Positions 39,359 to 48,124 of a stretch of 64,000 nucleotides of DNA are shown one piece after another. The translations under genes and the position numbers were made by a program. Origin of the DNA: Psychrobacter sp. JB385 (GTDB lineage: Bacteria > Pseudomonadota > Gammaproteobacteria > Pseudomonadales > Moraxellaceae); NCBI RefSeq assembly GCF_900163785.1, contig NZ_FUKN01000005.1, positions 62,001 through 126,000 on the forward strand. Reading direction: 5' to 3'. Below the pieces are notes generated by a model. It was given only the letters and a program-made list of their open reading frames with translations, was not told the origin of the DNA and searched no databases. Positions within the stretch are counted from its first letter, which is position 1. Each line of letters opens with the position of its first letter.

Positions 39359-40129
39359 ATGAGCGTCACTTCCGTTCCTGCACTAGACAAGACTTTCCAG
39401 ATTCTAGATTTGATTACTGATAGCCTTCAACCTTTAACGGCTGCCCATATCTCTAAAGAATTGGATCTTCCTCGTAGCTCAACGCATAATATTTTGCAGA
39501 GCTTGCTGGCCAAGCATGTGATCTACAAGGATACCGAGAACCGTTTTCATTTGGGGTCTTATCTGATGTATTGGGCGGGCAAGTACGAACAGCAGCAAGG
39601 CGTCATACAGTTATTCAAAGAACTTATCGTGCAGTACCCTACCCTCCTACAGCATACTGTGACGCTGTCTAAGCTGGACTTGGGAGAAGTGGTATTTTTG
39701 GCGTGTCATGAAGCGCCTGCCCCGCTTGGATTTACTTTTCGCGCTGGTGTCCGCGTACCTGCCGTGTTTTCTTCAACAGGTAAAGCGATGCTTTCAACGC
39801 TATCTATGGAAAACATAAAATCCATGTACGCGACAGGCTTTCCTACGCCTATGACACCGCGCGGTGTGAAAAACTTTACTGATTTAGAAGCGGAATTAGC
39901 GGATATTCAAAACAGCCGAATATCTCTCGATGATGGACAGTTGCGCGAGGGAATGTATTGTTTAGGCACGTATATTCGTAACGCTTCGGGTAATGTTATT
40001 GCCGGTATGGCAGTCAGTTTTTTGCAAGGAGAGTACGAGCTAAAACGAGCGGAAGTCAGTGCGGTATTGATTGAGCTGGCCAAACAAATGGAGCAGCGTT
40101 TGGGGTTTTGCTCTAATGAGGCGAAGTGA
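39359..40129 (+). CDS. IclR family transcriptional regulator (adjacent to gabDT)
   Basis: 256 aa. N-terminal winged helix with ALDKTFQILDLITDSLQPLTAAHISKELDLPRSSTHNIL, then the C-terminal effector domain with RVPAVFSSTGKAMLSTLS and LDDGQLREGMYCLGTYI. IclR proteins respond to small carboxylic acids. The divergent layout next to gabD suggests it controls that operon and itself through the palindrome at 39211. Confidence 0.92.
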   Translation: MSVTSVPALDKTFQILDLITDSLQPLTAAHISKELDLPRSSTHNILQSLLAKHVIYKDTENRFHLGSYLMYWAGKYEQQQGVIQLFKELIVQYPTLLQHTVTLSKLDLGEVVFLACHEAPAPLGFTFRAGVRVPAVFSSTGKAMLSTLSMENIKSMYATGFPTPMTPRGVKNFTDLEAELADIQNSRISLDDGQLREGMYCLGTYIRNASGNVIAGMAVSFLQGEYELKRAEVSAVLIELAKQMEQRLGFCSNEAK

Positions 40130-40208
40130 TGTGATAGCCTCTCACTATATGGGTCGTGTCGCTCATGACCCATATAGTGATGTCAAAGGTAAATTGATTT
40201 TGAGAAAC

Positions 40209-41534
40209 CTAAACAATACCATCCGCTTTTAGCTTAGCAATCGTCTCGCTGTCATAACCTAAATCCGCAAGTGTGCTATCAGTATGCTCACTAAGACGCG
40301 GTGGCGGTATACGATAAGAGACTGGCGATGCGGACAATTTAATGGGGCTACCAAGCGCTTTTACGGGACTATCAAATGCTGCAAAATCAATAATCATTTC
40401 ACGCGCCTGCGCTTGCGGCATCGCCAATGCTTCAGCGACATTGTGTATCGCTCCGCATGGAACGCCCGCTTGATCCAAAACGGCCAACCAATGTGCACGC
40501 GGCTTTTCGGCAAATCGTTTGGCAAGTGCGTCGCATAACACATCTCGATGAGCCACGCGATCGGGATTGGTTATAAAACGGCTGTCTGTGTACCAATCAA
40601 CACCAAGCACATCGCAAAGCCTAGCAAACTGACTGTCATTGCCGCAAGCTAAGACAAAATGCGCCTCCTTGTCGGCTGCAAAGACTTGATAAGGAACGAT
40701 ACTCGGATGTTGATTGCCAAGTCTTGGTGGTATCTTGCCCGATGCCAAATGATTCATACCCACATTGGCTAGCATTGCCAGCGCACTGTCTAATAACGCC
40801 ACATCTACCTGCTGCCCAAGCCCTGTATTTTGGCGAGCCAATAATGCCGCTTGAATACCAATCGTTAGCTGCAAGCCTGCAAATAAATCAACGACGGCCA
40901 CACCAACTTTGTGTGGCTCCCCGTCACTAGGGCCTGTGATACTCATCAATCCTGACAGACCTTGAATAATATAATCATAGCCGGGTCGCGCCGCATCTGG
41001 CCCTGTCTGCCCAAATCCTGTCAAAGACGCATAAATCAAACGCGGGTTGGCTTGCTTGAGACTGTCATAATCCAAGCCGTATTTTTTCAAACCACCCACT
41101 TTAAAGTTCTCTACCACAATATCACTCTCAGCGATGAGCTGTTTGATGATGGTTTGCCCTGCTGGCGCGGTGATATCTACAGTCAGTGATTTTTTATTGC
41201 GATTGATGGTGGCGTAATAAGCAGAGGTATCATCACTAAAGGTTGGTGGTGCCCAGTGCCGCGTTTCGTCCCCTATCTTGGGACGCTCAACCTTGATGAC
41301 GTCTGCGCCCAAATCTGCAAGTATTTGGGTACAAGAAGGGCCCGCCAGTACTCTTGATAAGTCGAGCACTTTGATACCATGCAACGCGCCTTTTGGTACG
41401 TCACCGCTTTCACTGGTACTGTCATTAATATCTGCATTGATATTTGCATTAATATCTTCATTGGTATTGCCGTCGGGTTTGACGATAGGATCAGTGCTTT
41501 TAGACGAGAATGGCGTGGATATGGCGACAGTCAT
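40209..41534 (-). CDS. CaiB/BaiF family CoA-transferase (probable glutarate CoA-transferase)
   Basis: 441 aa. A repetitive Asn/Asp-rich N-terminal extension of ~45 residues precedes the class III CoA-transferase core: KVLDLSRVLAGPSCTQILADLGADVIKVE, then RPGYDYIIQGLSGLMSITG with the catalytic Asp region. Class III enzymes move CoA between acids. The neighbour glutaryl-CoA dehydrogenase makes glutarate (with succinyl-CoA as donor) the likely acceptor. An AAGGGA ribosome site precedes the ATG. Confidence 0.88.
   Translation of the reverse strand: MTVAISTPFSSKSTDPIVKPDGNTNEDINANINADINDSTSESGDVPKGALHGIKVLDLSRVLAGPSCTQILADLGADVIKVERPKIGDETRHWAPPTFSDDTSAYYATINRNKKSLTVDITAPAGQTIIKQLIAESDIVVENFKVGGLKKYGLDYDSLKQANPRLIYASLTGFGQTGPDAARPGYDYIIQGLSGLMSITGPSDGEPHKVGVAVVDLFAGLQLTIGIQAALLARQNTGLGQQVDVALLDSALAMLANVGMNHLASGKIPPRLGNQHPSIVPYQVFAADKEAHFVLACGNDSQFARLCDVLGVDWYTDSRFITNPDRVAHRDVLCDALAKRFAEKPRAHWLAVLDQAGVPCGAIHNVAEALAMPQAQAREMIIDFAAFDSPVKALGSPIKLSASPVSYRIPPPRLSEHTDSTLADLGYDSETIAKLKADGIV
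41424..41471. repeat. Degenerate 12-bp tandem repeat inside the CoA-transferase gene
   Basis: Four units of 12 bp (ATTAATATCTGC, ATTGATATTTGC, ATTAATATCTTC, ATTGGTATTGCC). On the minus strand they encode the run NTNEDINANINADIN. A multiple of three, so unit changes would keep the frame. Confidence 0.75.
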
Positions 41535-41600
41535 AATAATCCCTTATTTTTTAACGTATTCTTTGGTGCTTTAACATGCAATGATTATGGATAATCACTA

Positions 41601-41658
41601 AAAAACGTACGTTACTGTCTATAAATACTATTTGGTGAATCAGACAGTGACGTACGCT
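41601..41658 (-). terminator. Terminator after gcdH
   Basis: Long hairpin ACGTACGTTACTGTCT / AGACAGTGACGTACGC (14 pairs and one G-T of 16), 21-nt loop. On the minus strand the stem is followed by TTTTTT. It separates gcdH from the CoA-transferase gene. Confidence 0.8.
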
Positions 41659-41698
41659 ATAAGATAAAACTGTACTAACAGTGATTACCTAGACGAGA

Positions 41699-42883
41699 TT
41701 AATAAAATGCCTGAATGCCAGTTTGTGCACGACCTAGGATCAGCGCATGAATATCGTGCGTACCTTCATAAGTATTAACAGCTTCTAGATTCATCACATG
41801 GCGAATGATATGGAATTCATCAGAGATACCATTACCACCATGCATATCGCGGGCGATACGAGCGATATCAAGCGCTTTACCGCAGTTATTACGCTTAATG
41901 AGTGAAATCATCTCAGGTGCCGCATTGTGCTCATCCATCAAGCGACCAACACGCAGCGCCGCTTGTAGACCCAAAGCAATCTCAGTCTGCATGTTGGCAA
42001 GCTTCAATTGCACCAGCTGCGTTGCTGCTAGCGGACGACCAAACTGTTTGCGATCTAGCGTGTACTGACGAGCAGCTTTCCAACAAAATTCTGCAGCGCC
42101 CATTGAGCCCCAAGCGATACCATAACGGGCTTTATTCAAGCAGCCAAACGGCCCTTTTAGACCACGGATATCTGGGAAAGCATTGGCTTCAGGGACGAAT
42201 ACTTTGTCCATGACAATCTCACCAGTGACCGAGGCGCGTAGTGAGAACTTACCTTCAATCTTCGGTGCAGATAGCCCTTTCATACCTTTTTCTAAGACAA
42301 AACCACGAATCTCGCCAGCATCGTCTTTTGCCCATACCACAAACACATCCGCGATAGGACTGTTGGTGATCCACATTTTGTTACCTGTCAGCTCATAGCC
42401 GCCGTCAACCGCACGCGCACGCGTCGACATCGATGAAGGGTCTGATCCTGAATCTGGCTCTGTCAAACCAAAGCAACCGACATATTCACCTGTGGCAAGT
42501 TTTGGTAAGTATTTCTCCTTTTGCTCTTCTGTGCCGTATGCCCAAATAGGATGCATCACAAGGCTTGACTGCACGCTCATCGCTGAGCGGTAACCTGAGT
42601 CCACTGCTTCAACTTCTTTGGCAATCAGACCATAAGCCACACTCGATAGACCAGCACAACCATAACCCTCAATCGTCACGCCAAGCAAACCCATTTCACC
42701 CATTTGGCGCATGATATTACGATCAAAGTGTTCGTTACGATTGGCTTCCACGATATTTGGCATCAGCTCTTTTTGAAAAAACTGACGAGCGCTGTCAGTG
42801 ACCATACGCTCTTCTTCTGTCAACTGATCACGCAATAAAAAAGGATCTTCCCAATCAAAACGTGGGCTGGTCGATGTTGCCAT
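41699..42883 (-). CDS. gcdH: Glutaryl-CoA dehydrogenase
   Basis: 394 aa. The acyl-CoA dehydrogenase pattern includes [16 protein letters not shown] and [21 protein letters not shown] for FAD binding. The catalytic glutamate lies in [20 protein letters not shown], the motif diagnostic for glutaryl-CoA dehydrogenase. It oxidises and decarboxylates glutaryl-CoA to crotonyl-CoA in lysine/tryptophan/glutarate breakdown. AAGGAG precedes the ATG. Divergent from the second IclR gene. Confidence 0.95.
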   Translation of the reverse strand: MATSTSPRFDWEDPFLLRDQLTEEERMVTDSARQFFQKELMPNIVEANRNEHFDRNIMRQMGEMGLLGVTIEGYGCAGLSSVAYGLIAKEVEAVDSGYRSAMSVQSSLVMHPIWAYGTEEQKEKYLPKLATGEYVGCFGLTEPDSGSDPSSMSTRARAVDGGYELTGNKMWITNSPIADVFVVWAKDDAGEIRGFVLEKGMKGLSAPKIEGKFSLRASVTGEIVMDKVFVPEANAFPDIRGLKGPFGCLNKARYGIAWGSMGAAEFCWKAARQYTLDRKQFGRPLAATQLVQLKLANMQTEIALGLQAALRVGRLMDEHNAAPEMISLIKRNNCGKALDIARIARDMHGGNGISDEFHIIRHVMNLEAVNTYEGTHDIHALILGRAQTGIQAFY

Positions 42884-42974
42884 GTGTCTCTCCTTGATAT
42901 CAGTCTTCCTGACTGACGAGTAATGATTAATGAGCCGTTTAACTTAACAAGTCATTGACTTCGTGATTCCGCTA

Positions 42975-42993
42975 TGCGAAACTTAGTTTCACA
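42975..42993. promoter_or_regulatory. Candidate IclR operator between gcdH and its regulator
   Basis: TGCGAAAC-TTA-GTTTCACA, inverted arms matching at seven of eight positions, with an extra GTTTCAC half-site near 43015. It lies in the 176-bp gap between the divergent genes. Confidence 0.5.
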
Positions 42994-43059
42994 ATATAAT
43001 TCTATTTAAGCAAAGTTTCACTGTGCTGTAAACCTTTATCAAAGAAATATGAGTATAAA

Positions 43060-43887
43060 ATGACAAACTCTCTATCGAATATCCCACCATTACTCGATCG
43101 AATGGATAGCGCTCTTTACCAAAACAAAGAAGACAATGACCGACAATTTGTGACAGCGCTGGGTCGCGGGTTGATGTTATTGACGGCTTTTGAGCATCAG
43201 GAGTTGCTTAGTCATCAGCAATTATGCCAAATGACCAAACTACCCAAAGCGACCATCACGCGACTTATCCATACCCTTACCATACTTGGATTTTTACGCA
43301 TTACAGAGCATGGGCATTACCAGCTGGGTAGTAGTGCGATGAGACTCAGCGCAACTGCTTGGAGCCGTCATGATATGGTTGCCGCAGCAGAACCATTGCT
43401 ACGCCAGTTTGCCCGCGAAAATGAAGTATCGGTGAATTTGGCCACAGAGACGGGAGGAGAAATGCGCTATCATGCCTGCTGTCGTAGTCCCGCGCGGCTC
43501 TCAGTCAACTTACAAGTTGGCTCAGCAGTGCCTGTAGCGTACACCGCGATTGGACGCGCTTTTTATGCAGCAAGCTCATCAGCCAGACAAGACATCATTC
43601 TAAAAAACATACGAGATAATGTGTCTGAAGCAGCGTACGCCCCTGCAAGAGCCGCTTTGGATCAAGCTGTAGAACACTATAGTAAATATGGGTATACGGT
43701 CTCTGATGGGGAGTTTTCTACTGATATATTGGCCGTCGCCGTCGGGGTGTTTGATGTCGCCACTGGACAATATGTTTATTCATTAAATGCCAGTGTGCCA
43801 AGTGCTAACTGGGATATGGATGAGTATGCGTCTATGATTGTGCCTAAATTACAGGCGTTGGCGAATCGGATTGGGAGTGGGGTTTAG
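43060..43887 (+). CDS. IclR family transcriptional regulator (adjacent to gcdH)
   Basis: 275 aa. Winged helix with ALGRGLMLLTAFEHQELLSHQQLCQMTKLPKATITRL (shortened core: LPKATITRLIHTL), then the effector domain with VGSAVPVAYTAIGRAFYAASS. It belongs to the PcaR/PobR-like branch. The divergent layout points to gcdH and possibly the CoA-transferase as targets, with glutarate or glutaryl-CoA as a plausible effector (inference). Confidence 0.9.
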   Translation: MTNSLSNIPPLLDRMDSALYQNKEDNDRQFVTALGRGLMLLTAFEHQELLSHQQLCQMTKLPKATITRLIHTLTILGFLRITEHGHYQLGSSAMRLSATAWSRHDMVAAAEPLLRQFARENEVSVNLATETGGEMRYHACCRSPARLSVNLQVGSAVPVAYTAIGRAFYAASSSARQDIILKNIRDNVSEAAYAPARAALDQAVEHYSKYGYTVSDGEFSTDILAVAVGVFDVATGQYVYSLNASVPSANWDMDEYASMIVPKLQALANRIGSGV

Positions 43888-44069
43888 CGGTTGGCTAGGT
43901 CGATTGACCCGTCAAAGTATGTACGTTTCAGCCTATGATCAGATTAATATTTTGTTGACATAAGCTTAAATGAAGAAGTTTTCACTAGAAAAAATAATAA
44001 TCCGTTTTGATCTTGAGTCTTGATTGTAAAAATAAAGTCAGCGCATATCGGTAGTTTGATAGTTTATTA

Positions 44070-44939
44070 TCATTCCAAAAAGCGCTGGTCATTCTCTCGA
44101 TACCATGCCCATGCTTTATCCAACTCTTCTTGTGGACAGTTAAAGTTATCTGCATATTTTTGATAGAGTAGGATTTGATAATATGAAAAATCAAAAAATC
44201 GGTATAAAACACCTGTGTCTATATAGTCTTGATAACACCATCCTTTATTGTAATAGTCCGTCATAAACACTGGGTCTTCAGTCATTCGACTGGCAAACTT
44301 GTCTCGGTACGCATCCTTATTTTCTTCACTGAAAAAGCTATAAAAATCCTCTCTATGACTGGTAAGATTAACATAGAGTACTTTTAATGGATCAAAATGC
44401 TTAAAGATTATAGGGTATAGCGGGAAACCTATATCGCTTGTTTCTTCTTCGTCATAGTCTAAAGCATTCATAATTCTTTTAGAGGTTTCATACATGACGC
44501 TGATAACCAACAGCCTACCCTGTAAAAAAGAGTTTAACAGTCCAATCTTAAAAACGTTATCTACGCCTTCATCTTTAGGATCAGTGATGGTTATCGCTTG
44601 ATAGGCATAAATATCACCTTCGTCAGGAAAAACATCAAGCTCAATGTCCTCTTTATTGGGTAAGTAAATATTATGATAGTTATACTCATTGAATGGGTAA
44701 CTTGGACCGCTGTTGCCCAAAAAAAATGCCTCACAGAACATCCTAAGCGTCCCCGATATATAAGTAAAATTCTCATCTATAACAAGTTTATCTTGTAAAG
44801 ATTTCGGCAACGATTCTTTGTCAATTTGACTGGCACGGATGTTAAACCCTCGATCAATAAAGTATTCAATAAATGGGGCTAAGCTGTATTCTTTATCACC
44901 ATCAAGCTTAGCAACTATTTCAATAGGGTCATCACTCAT
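44070..44939 (-). CDS. Hypothetical protein, low-GC accessory gene
   Basis: 289 aa, acidic and rich in Tyr, Phe, Asp. No signal peptide or membrane segment and no motif I recognise. The gene is 25 bp downstream of the 235-aa gene and probably co-transcribed. The pair's low GC and unusual codon use set it apart from the flanking genes. Such gene pairs are often immunity or toxin-associated proteins, but I have no direct evidence for that here. Confidence 0.7.
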   Translation of the reverse strand: MSDDPIEIVAKLDGDKEYSLAPFIEYFIDRGFNIRASQIDKESLPKSLQDKLVIDENFTYISGTLRMFCEAFFLGNSGPSYPFNEYNYHNIYLPNKEDIELDVFPDEGDIYAYQAITITDPKDEGVDNVFKIGLLNSFLQGRLLVISVMYETSKRIMNALDYDEEETSDIGFPLYPIIFKHFDPLKVLYVNLTSHREDFYSFFSEENKDAYRDKFASRMTEDPVFMTDYYNKGWCYQDYIDTGVLYRFFDFSYYQILLYQKYADNFNCPQEELDKAWAWYRENDQRFLE

Positions 44940-44964
44940 ACTAAACTCAAAAAATTATAATATA

Positions 44965-45672
44965 TTATCTCGAAACTTGCGCCAAAACCTCATTCCAATG
45001 CCCTTTTAACGGCTGTTTTTCAACATATAACCATCTGATAATCGCCAGTTGCAAACGTACATAATTTGGATTCATCGTTATAGGAAATCTATTTTCTTCT
45101 TTCTGGCGATCAGTTTTCCAATATGGAGAGCGAATAACATCAAATACCTCGTCAAACATTGCATTAATCTCAGCACCTACCTCTGCGCCAGACTGCTGCT
45201 CAATCAATAGTTTATTGAGCTGCTTTGTCCAATTATATAAGTTTTCAGTGTATCGAAATGACTTTCTAACGCTAAGGTGCGCTTTTGCGTCTTTTAATTG
45301 CCCTGCTATCATAAGATGCCAAACGCTAGATAAATACTTACTTTCATTAACACCCTCCCAAAGCCTGCCCTTGTATGTTTTTAAATAATTTAATAATGCC
45401 TTACTGAAACATGCTAACTCATCCATATCTATACCTTCATTATCCAATAGCGATTCAAGCAAGAGCTTATCGATTGATATACTTGAATGATACAATTCTG
45501 TGTATAGATCCTCACCATTCCAGCGTTCAGTCTCACTTTGGGGTAAAGCCAATATAGTATTAGCGATATCTAAAGAAACTTGCAGATAAGCAGTAGATAC
45601 TTGTTCATCAAATTTAGTAAATATTAAGTATATAGCTTCTTCAAGATAATGCCTGACAGAGAAGCTTGGCAT
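44965..45672 (-). CDS. Hypothetical protein, low-GC accessory gene
   Basis: 235 aa, predicted mostly alpha-helical, with repeated Leu/Ile spacing (HYLEEAIYLIF, LLLESLLDNEGIDMDELACFSKALLNYL, VWHLMIAGQLKDAKAHLSV). This resembles the helical architecture of some immunity proteins, but no family could be assigned. A GAGGAG ribosome site lies 15 bases before the ATG, further than usual, so the true start might be slightly different. First of a two-gene unit. Confidence 0.7.
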   Translation of the reverse strand: MPSFSVRHYLEEAIYLIFTKFDEQVSTAYLQVSLDIANTILALPQSETERWNGEDLYTELYHSSISIDKLLLESLLDNEGIDMDELACFSKALLNYLKTYKGRLWEGVNESKYLSSVWHLMIAGQLKDAKAHLSVRKSFRYTENLYNWTKQLNKLLIEQQSGAEVGAEINAMFDEVFDVIRSPYWKTDRQKEENRFPITMNPNYVRLQLAIIRWLYVEKQPLKGHWNEVLAQVSR

Positions 45673-45695
45673 AGTCGTTGATGATATCTCCTCAA

Positions 45696-45842
45696 CTACA
45701 AATGTTTTACTAAAAGATTTTTTTCTTTGTAATAAAAATTAGATTCAGGAATTATTCTAGTTCTTAACTCTTTTTCCCATTCGTTAAATCTATTGTCATG
45801 AGAGAATTTCTTCACCCCGACTTTCTTTAAAAAGCTAAACAT
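45696..45842 (-). CDS. Short open frame, possibly a truncated gene (49 aa)
   Basis: Begins MFSFLKKVGVKKFSHDNRF and ends ...NLLVKHL. The N-terminus looks like the opening of a longer protein; the frame ends just before the ribosome site of the 235-aa gene. An AAAAAGGAAAAAG stretch lies just upstream of the ATG. Either a small real protein or the 5' stub of a decayed gene. Confidence 0.4.
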   Translation of the reverse strand: MFSFLKKVGVKKFSHDNRFNEWEKELRTRIIPESNFYYKEKNLLVKHL

Positions 45843-45902
45843 ACTTTTTCCTTTTTAATCATATCTTTAAATTTAAGGCAAAATCTCTGGCAGCTCTATT
45901 AT

Positions 45903-46130
45903 TCACTTAATTGACATACCCATTGTATTATTTGTCACACCAATTTTAGATGTTGATAGCTTTGTCCTAGAGCTTACATAGAGTTCAATTTCAAACAAGT
46001 GAAAACCAACATTACTTGGTTTAGAGCCTGTATCTTTACCAATTTTTGTCGTAGTAATGCCAGCTATTTTTTGATGTTTATGGTCTTTAAGATTAATCGT
46101 TTCAGTTGCTAAATTGACAGGGATTTTTTC
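45903..46130 (-). pseudogene. Start-less open frame, remnant of a lost gene
   Basis: 75 codons open on the minus strand between a TAA at 46131 and a TGA at 45903, with no start codon at its head. The reading is protein-like (IPVNLATETINLKDHKHQKI ... IGVTNNTMGMSIK), suggesting the 3' end of a lost gene. Origin not identified. Confidence 0.45.
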
Positions 46131-46140
46131 TTACTACGCT

Positions 46141-47877
46141 TTAATCAATACTTGATTCTTGATCCAACTCATCAAATCTCAGCCCAAACTTCATCAAATA
46201 TTTACGCAGTCTATCGCTATCATTCGGGCTTTTTAGCTTATCGCGTGAGTTGGCATACAGATAACGCCCTGCCGCTGCTTGGTTTTTGTGCTGGAGACAA
46301 ACTTCAATGACGTAAGCCAATTGCACGGCGTCAAATGGGTCAATGTCCGTTAAGGTTTGCTCATCGAGATAAATACTGAGTAGTGCCCAACTTGCTTGCT
46401 CGATGAATTGATTATTGAACGCTAAGTCAGATTTTTTATTACTTAGGCTATTTATAATTTCGTTATTAACGTGGTTTGTGACACTTAAACTATTGGATAA
46501 GCCCCAAAGATGTGTTAAGCGTTCAATCTCCGCTTGCACGTCATCTACCCGTATCACTTTGCTCTCAGCCAACGTGGTCAAACGAGTCATACTAGCAGTC
46601 AAATCACGAAAGTTTCCTTGCCATGTGGCATCTGCACTCGTAGCAAAAGTTTCATAAAGCGCTCTTGCTTCAGACGTAAATCGATACTGCTGCTGTTGCT
46701 CGCTGCCCAAACGCGCCAATTCATAATCGATATTGGCTGGCAAATCTTCCAACCTGTCCTTTAATGACGGTAAAAAAAATGTCCATGTGTTGAGTCGTGC
46801 AAACAAGTCCGCGCGAAATGTCCCATCAGCAACTGCTTGACGCAAGTCCTTATTCGTCCCCGCCATCAGTTGAAACGACACGCTAATCGGCGTATCACTA
46901 CCGAGCGGATAAAAACGCTGCTCCTCTAATGCAGTCAGTAGCATCGCTTGCTCGTCCAGTCCCAACTCACCGATTTCATCTAAAAATAACAAACCACCAT
47001 CGGCGGACTTCAACAGCCCTTCCCGACTCGATGCCGCACCTGTGAACGCACCTTTCACATGACCGAATAACACACTCATTGCCGTATCACCGCGCAAGGT
47101 CGCGCAGTTGACTTCGATGAATTTATCAAGCGTGTACTTATTTTGCGCTGTACTGCTCGCCTTGGCTTTTTTTAGCGCATAAATTTGACCTGCCAGCTGC
47201 GACTTGCCTGCGCCTGTTGCACCCATCAGCAATATGGGTGCCGTCGAGTGCGTGGCGACTTTTTCAATATCAGATATTAATTGTTGATAAGCGGCATTTT
47301 GGGTGACCAAATTGGCTTGCAAGGTTTGCCAATGCTGCTGTTTTTCGGCCTCAAAACGTTCGCGCAGTTCATCATAACGAGAGACATCCAAGTCAATCAC
47401 TTGATAGCGCCCTTGTGGATCGGTTTGGTCGGGTCTTGGACAAGGCGACGTCTGAATCAGATCCGCTGGGATAAAACCCGCTTCTACCAATAGGAACCAG
47501 CAAATCTGCGCCACGTGCGTGCCCGTGGTCAGATGCAGCAAATAGTCCGTACTATCTTGAAAATCAAACGCTGTTACAAAGTCATACAACTCAGCATAAA
47601 CCTCGGCAAAATCCCACGGACTCGATAGCGCCACGTGATGACCAATGATTTGAGTCTGCGGACTGACTTGCGCTACGTCATCGACGATGATCTTAAATAA
47701 GCGCTTATCACGTGTGCTATATAAGATATGCAGCTCATCGACAAGCAACTCATCGTGTAGCCCAAGACTTACAGTTGGACGCCAGCGTTGCCAACGGGTT
47801 TCGCTAAAACCATTATCTAAGGTGGTGCCGAGAAAGCCGATAACGGCTGTTTTGTTTGGTTGCTGGTTAGTCATCAT
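46141..47877 (-). CDS. rtcR: Sigma54-dependent RNA-repair regulator RtcR
   Basis: 578 aa. N-terminal RtcR/CARF-like sensor domain (~1-185), which in the family binds RNA ends with cyclic phosphate. A central AAA+ activator has Walker A GATGAGKSQ, the sigma54-contacting GAFTGA loop (FGHVKGAFTGAASSREG) and Walker B GGLLFLDEIGEL. The C-terminal region is a short DNA-binding segment. It activates the divergent rtcB promoter when damaged RNA accumulates. The start is at the first of two consecutive ATG codons. Its own gene appears to have an ordinary promoter in the AT-rich gap. Confidence 0.93.
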   Translation of the reverse strand: MMTNQQPNKTAVIGFLGTTLDNGFSETRWQRWRPTVSLGLHDELLVDELHILYSTRDKRLFKIIVDDVAQVSPQTQIIGHHVALSSPWDFAEVYAELYDFVTAFDFQDSTDYLLHLTTGTHVAQICWFLLVEAGFIPADLIQTSPCPRPDQTDPQGRYQVIDLDVSRYDELRERFEAEKQQHWQTLQANLVTQNAAYQQLISDIEKVATHSTAPILLMGATGAGKSQLAGQIYALKKAKASSTAQNKYTLDKFIEVNCATLRGDTAMSVLFGHVKGAFTGAASSREGLLKSADGGLLFLDEIGELGLDEQAMLLTALEEQRFYPLGSDTPISVSFQLMAGTNKDLRQAVADGTFRADLFARLNTWTFFLPSLKDRLEDLPANIDYELARLGSEQQQQYRFTSEARALYETFATSADATWQGNFRDLTASMTRLTTLAESKVIRVDDVQAEIERLTHLWGLSNSLSVTNHVNNEIINSLSNKKSDLAFNNQFIEQASWALLSIYLDEQTLTDIDPFDAVQLAYVIEVCLQHKNQAAAGRYLYANSRDKLKSPNDSDRLRKYLMKFGLRFDELDQESSID

Positions 47878-48043
47878 AGTTATTCATTTGGATTTAATGG
47901 TTGATTAATAATATATTAAATTCTATTTTTATATAATTTTTTCTATGAATTATTTTTTAAAATTTTTTATGTATAATTCTGAAAAAATAATTAAATCATA
48001 AATATCAAATACTTATGAACATAAAAATGATAAATTCACAAAC

Positions 48044-48059
48044 TGGCACGCTCTTCGCA
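48044..48059 (+). promoter_or_regulatory. Sigma54 (-24/-12) promoter of rtcB
   Basis: TGGCACG-CTCT-TCGCA matches the consensus TGGCACG-N4-TTGCA at all but one position. It is 65 bp before the rtcB ATG. The AT-rich sequence upstream contains GAATTAT / ATAATTC arms at 47947-47953 and 47973-47979 as a possible RtcR enhancer. Confidence 0.88.
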
Positions 48060-48124
48060 TTATATAAGTATAAGAAAATAAATTATTTTATGAAGCAAAT
48101 ATTTTAAATAGTAAGGAATTACTC

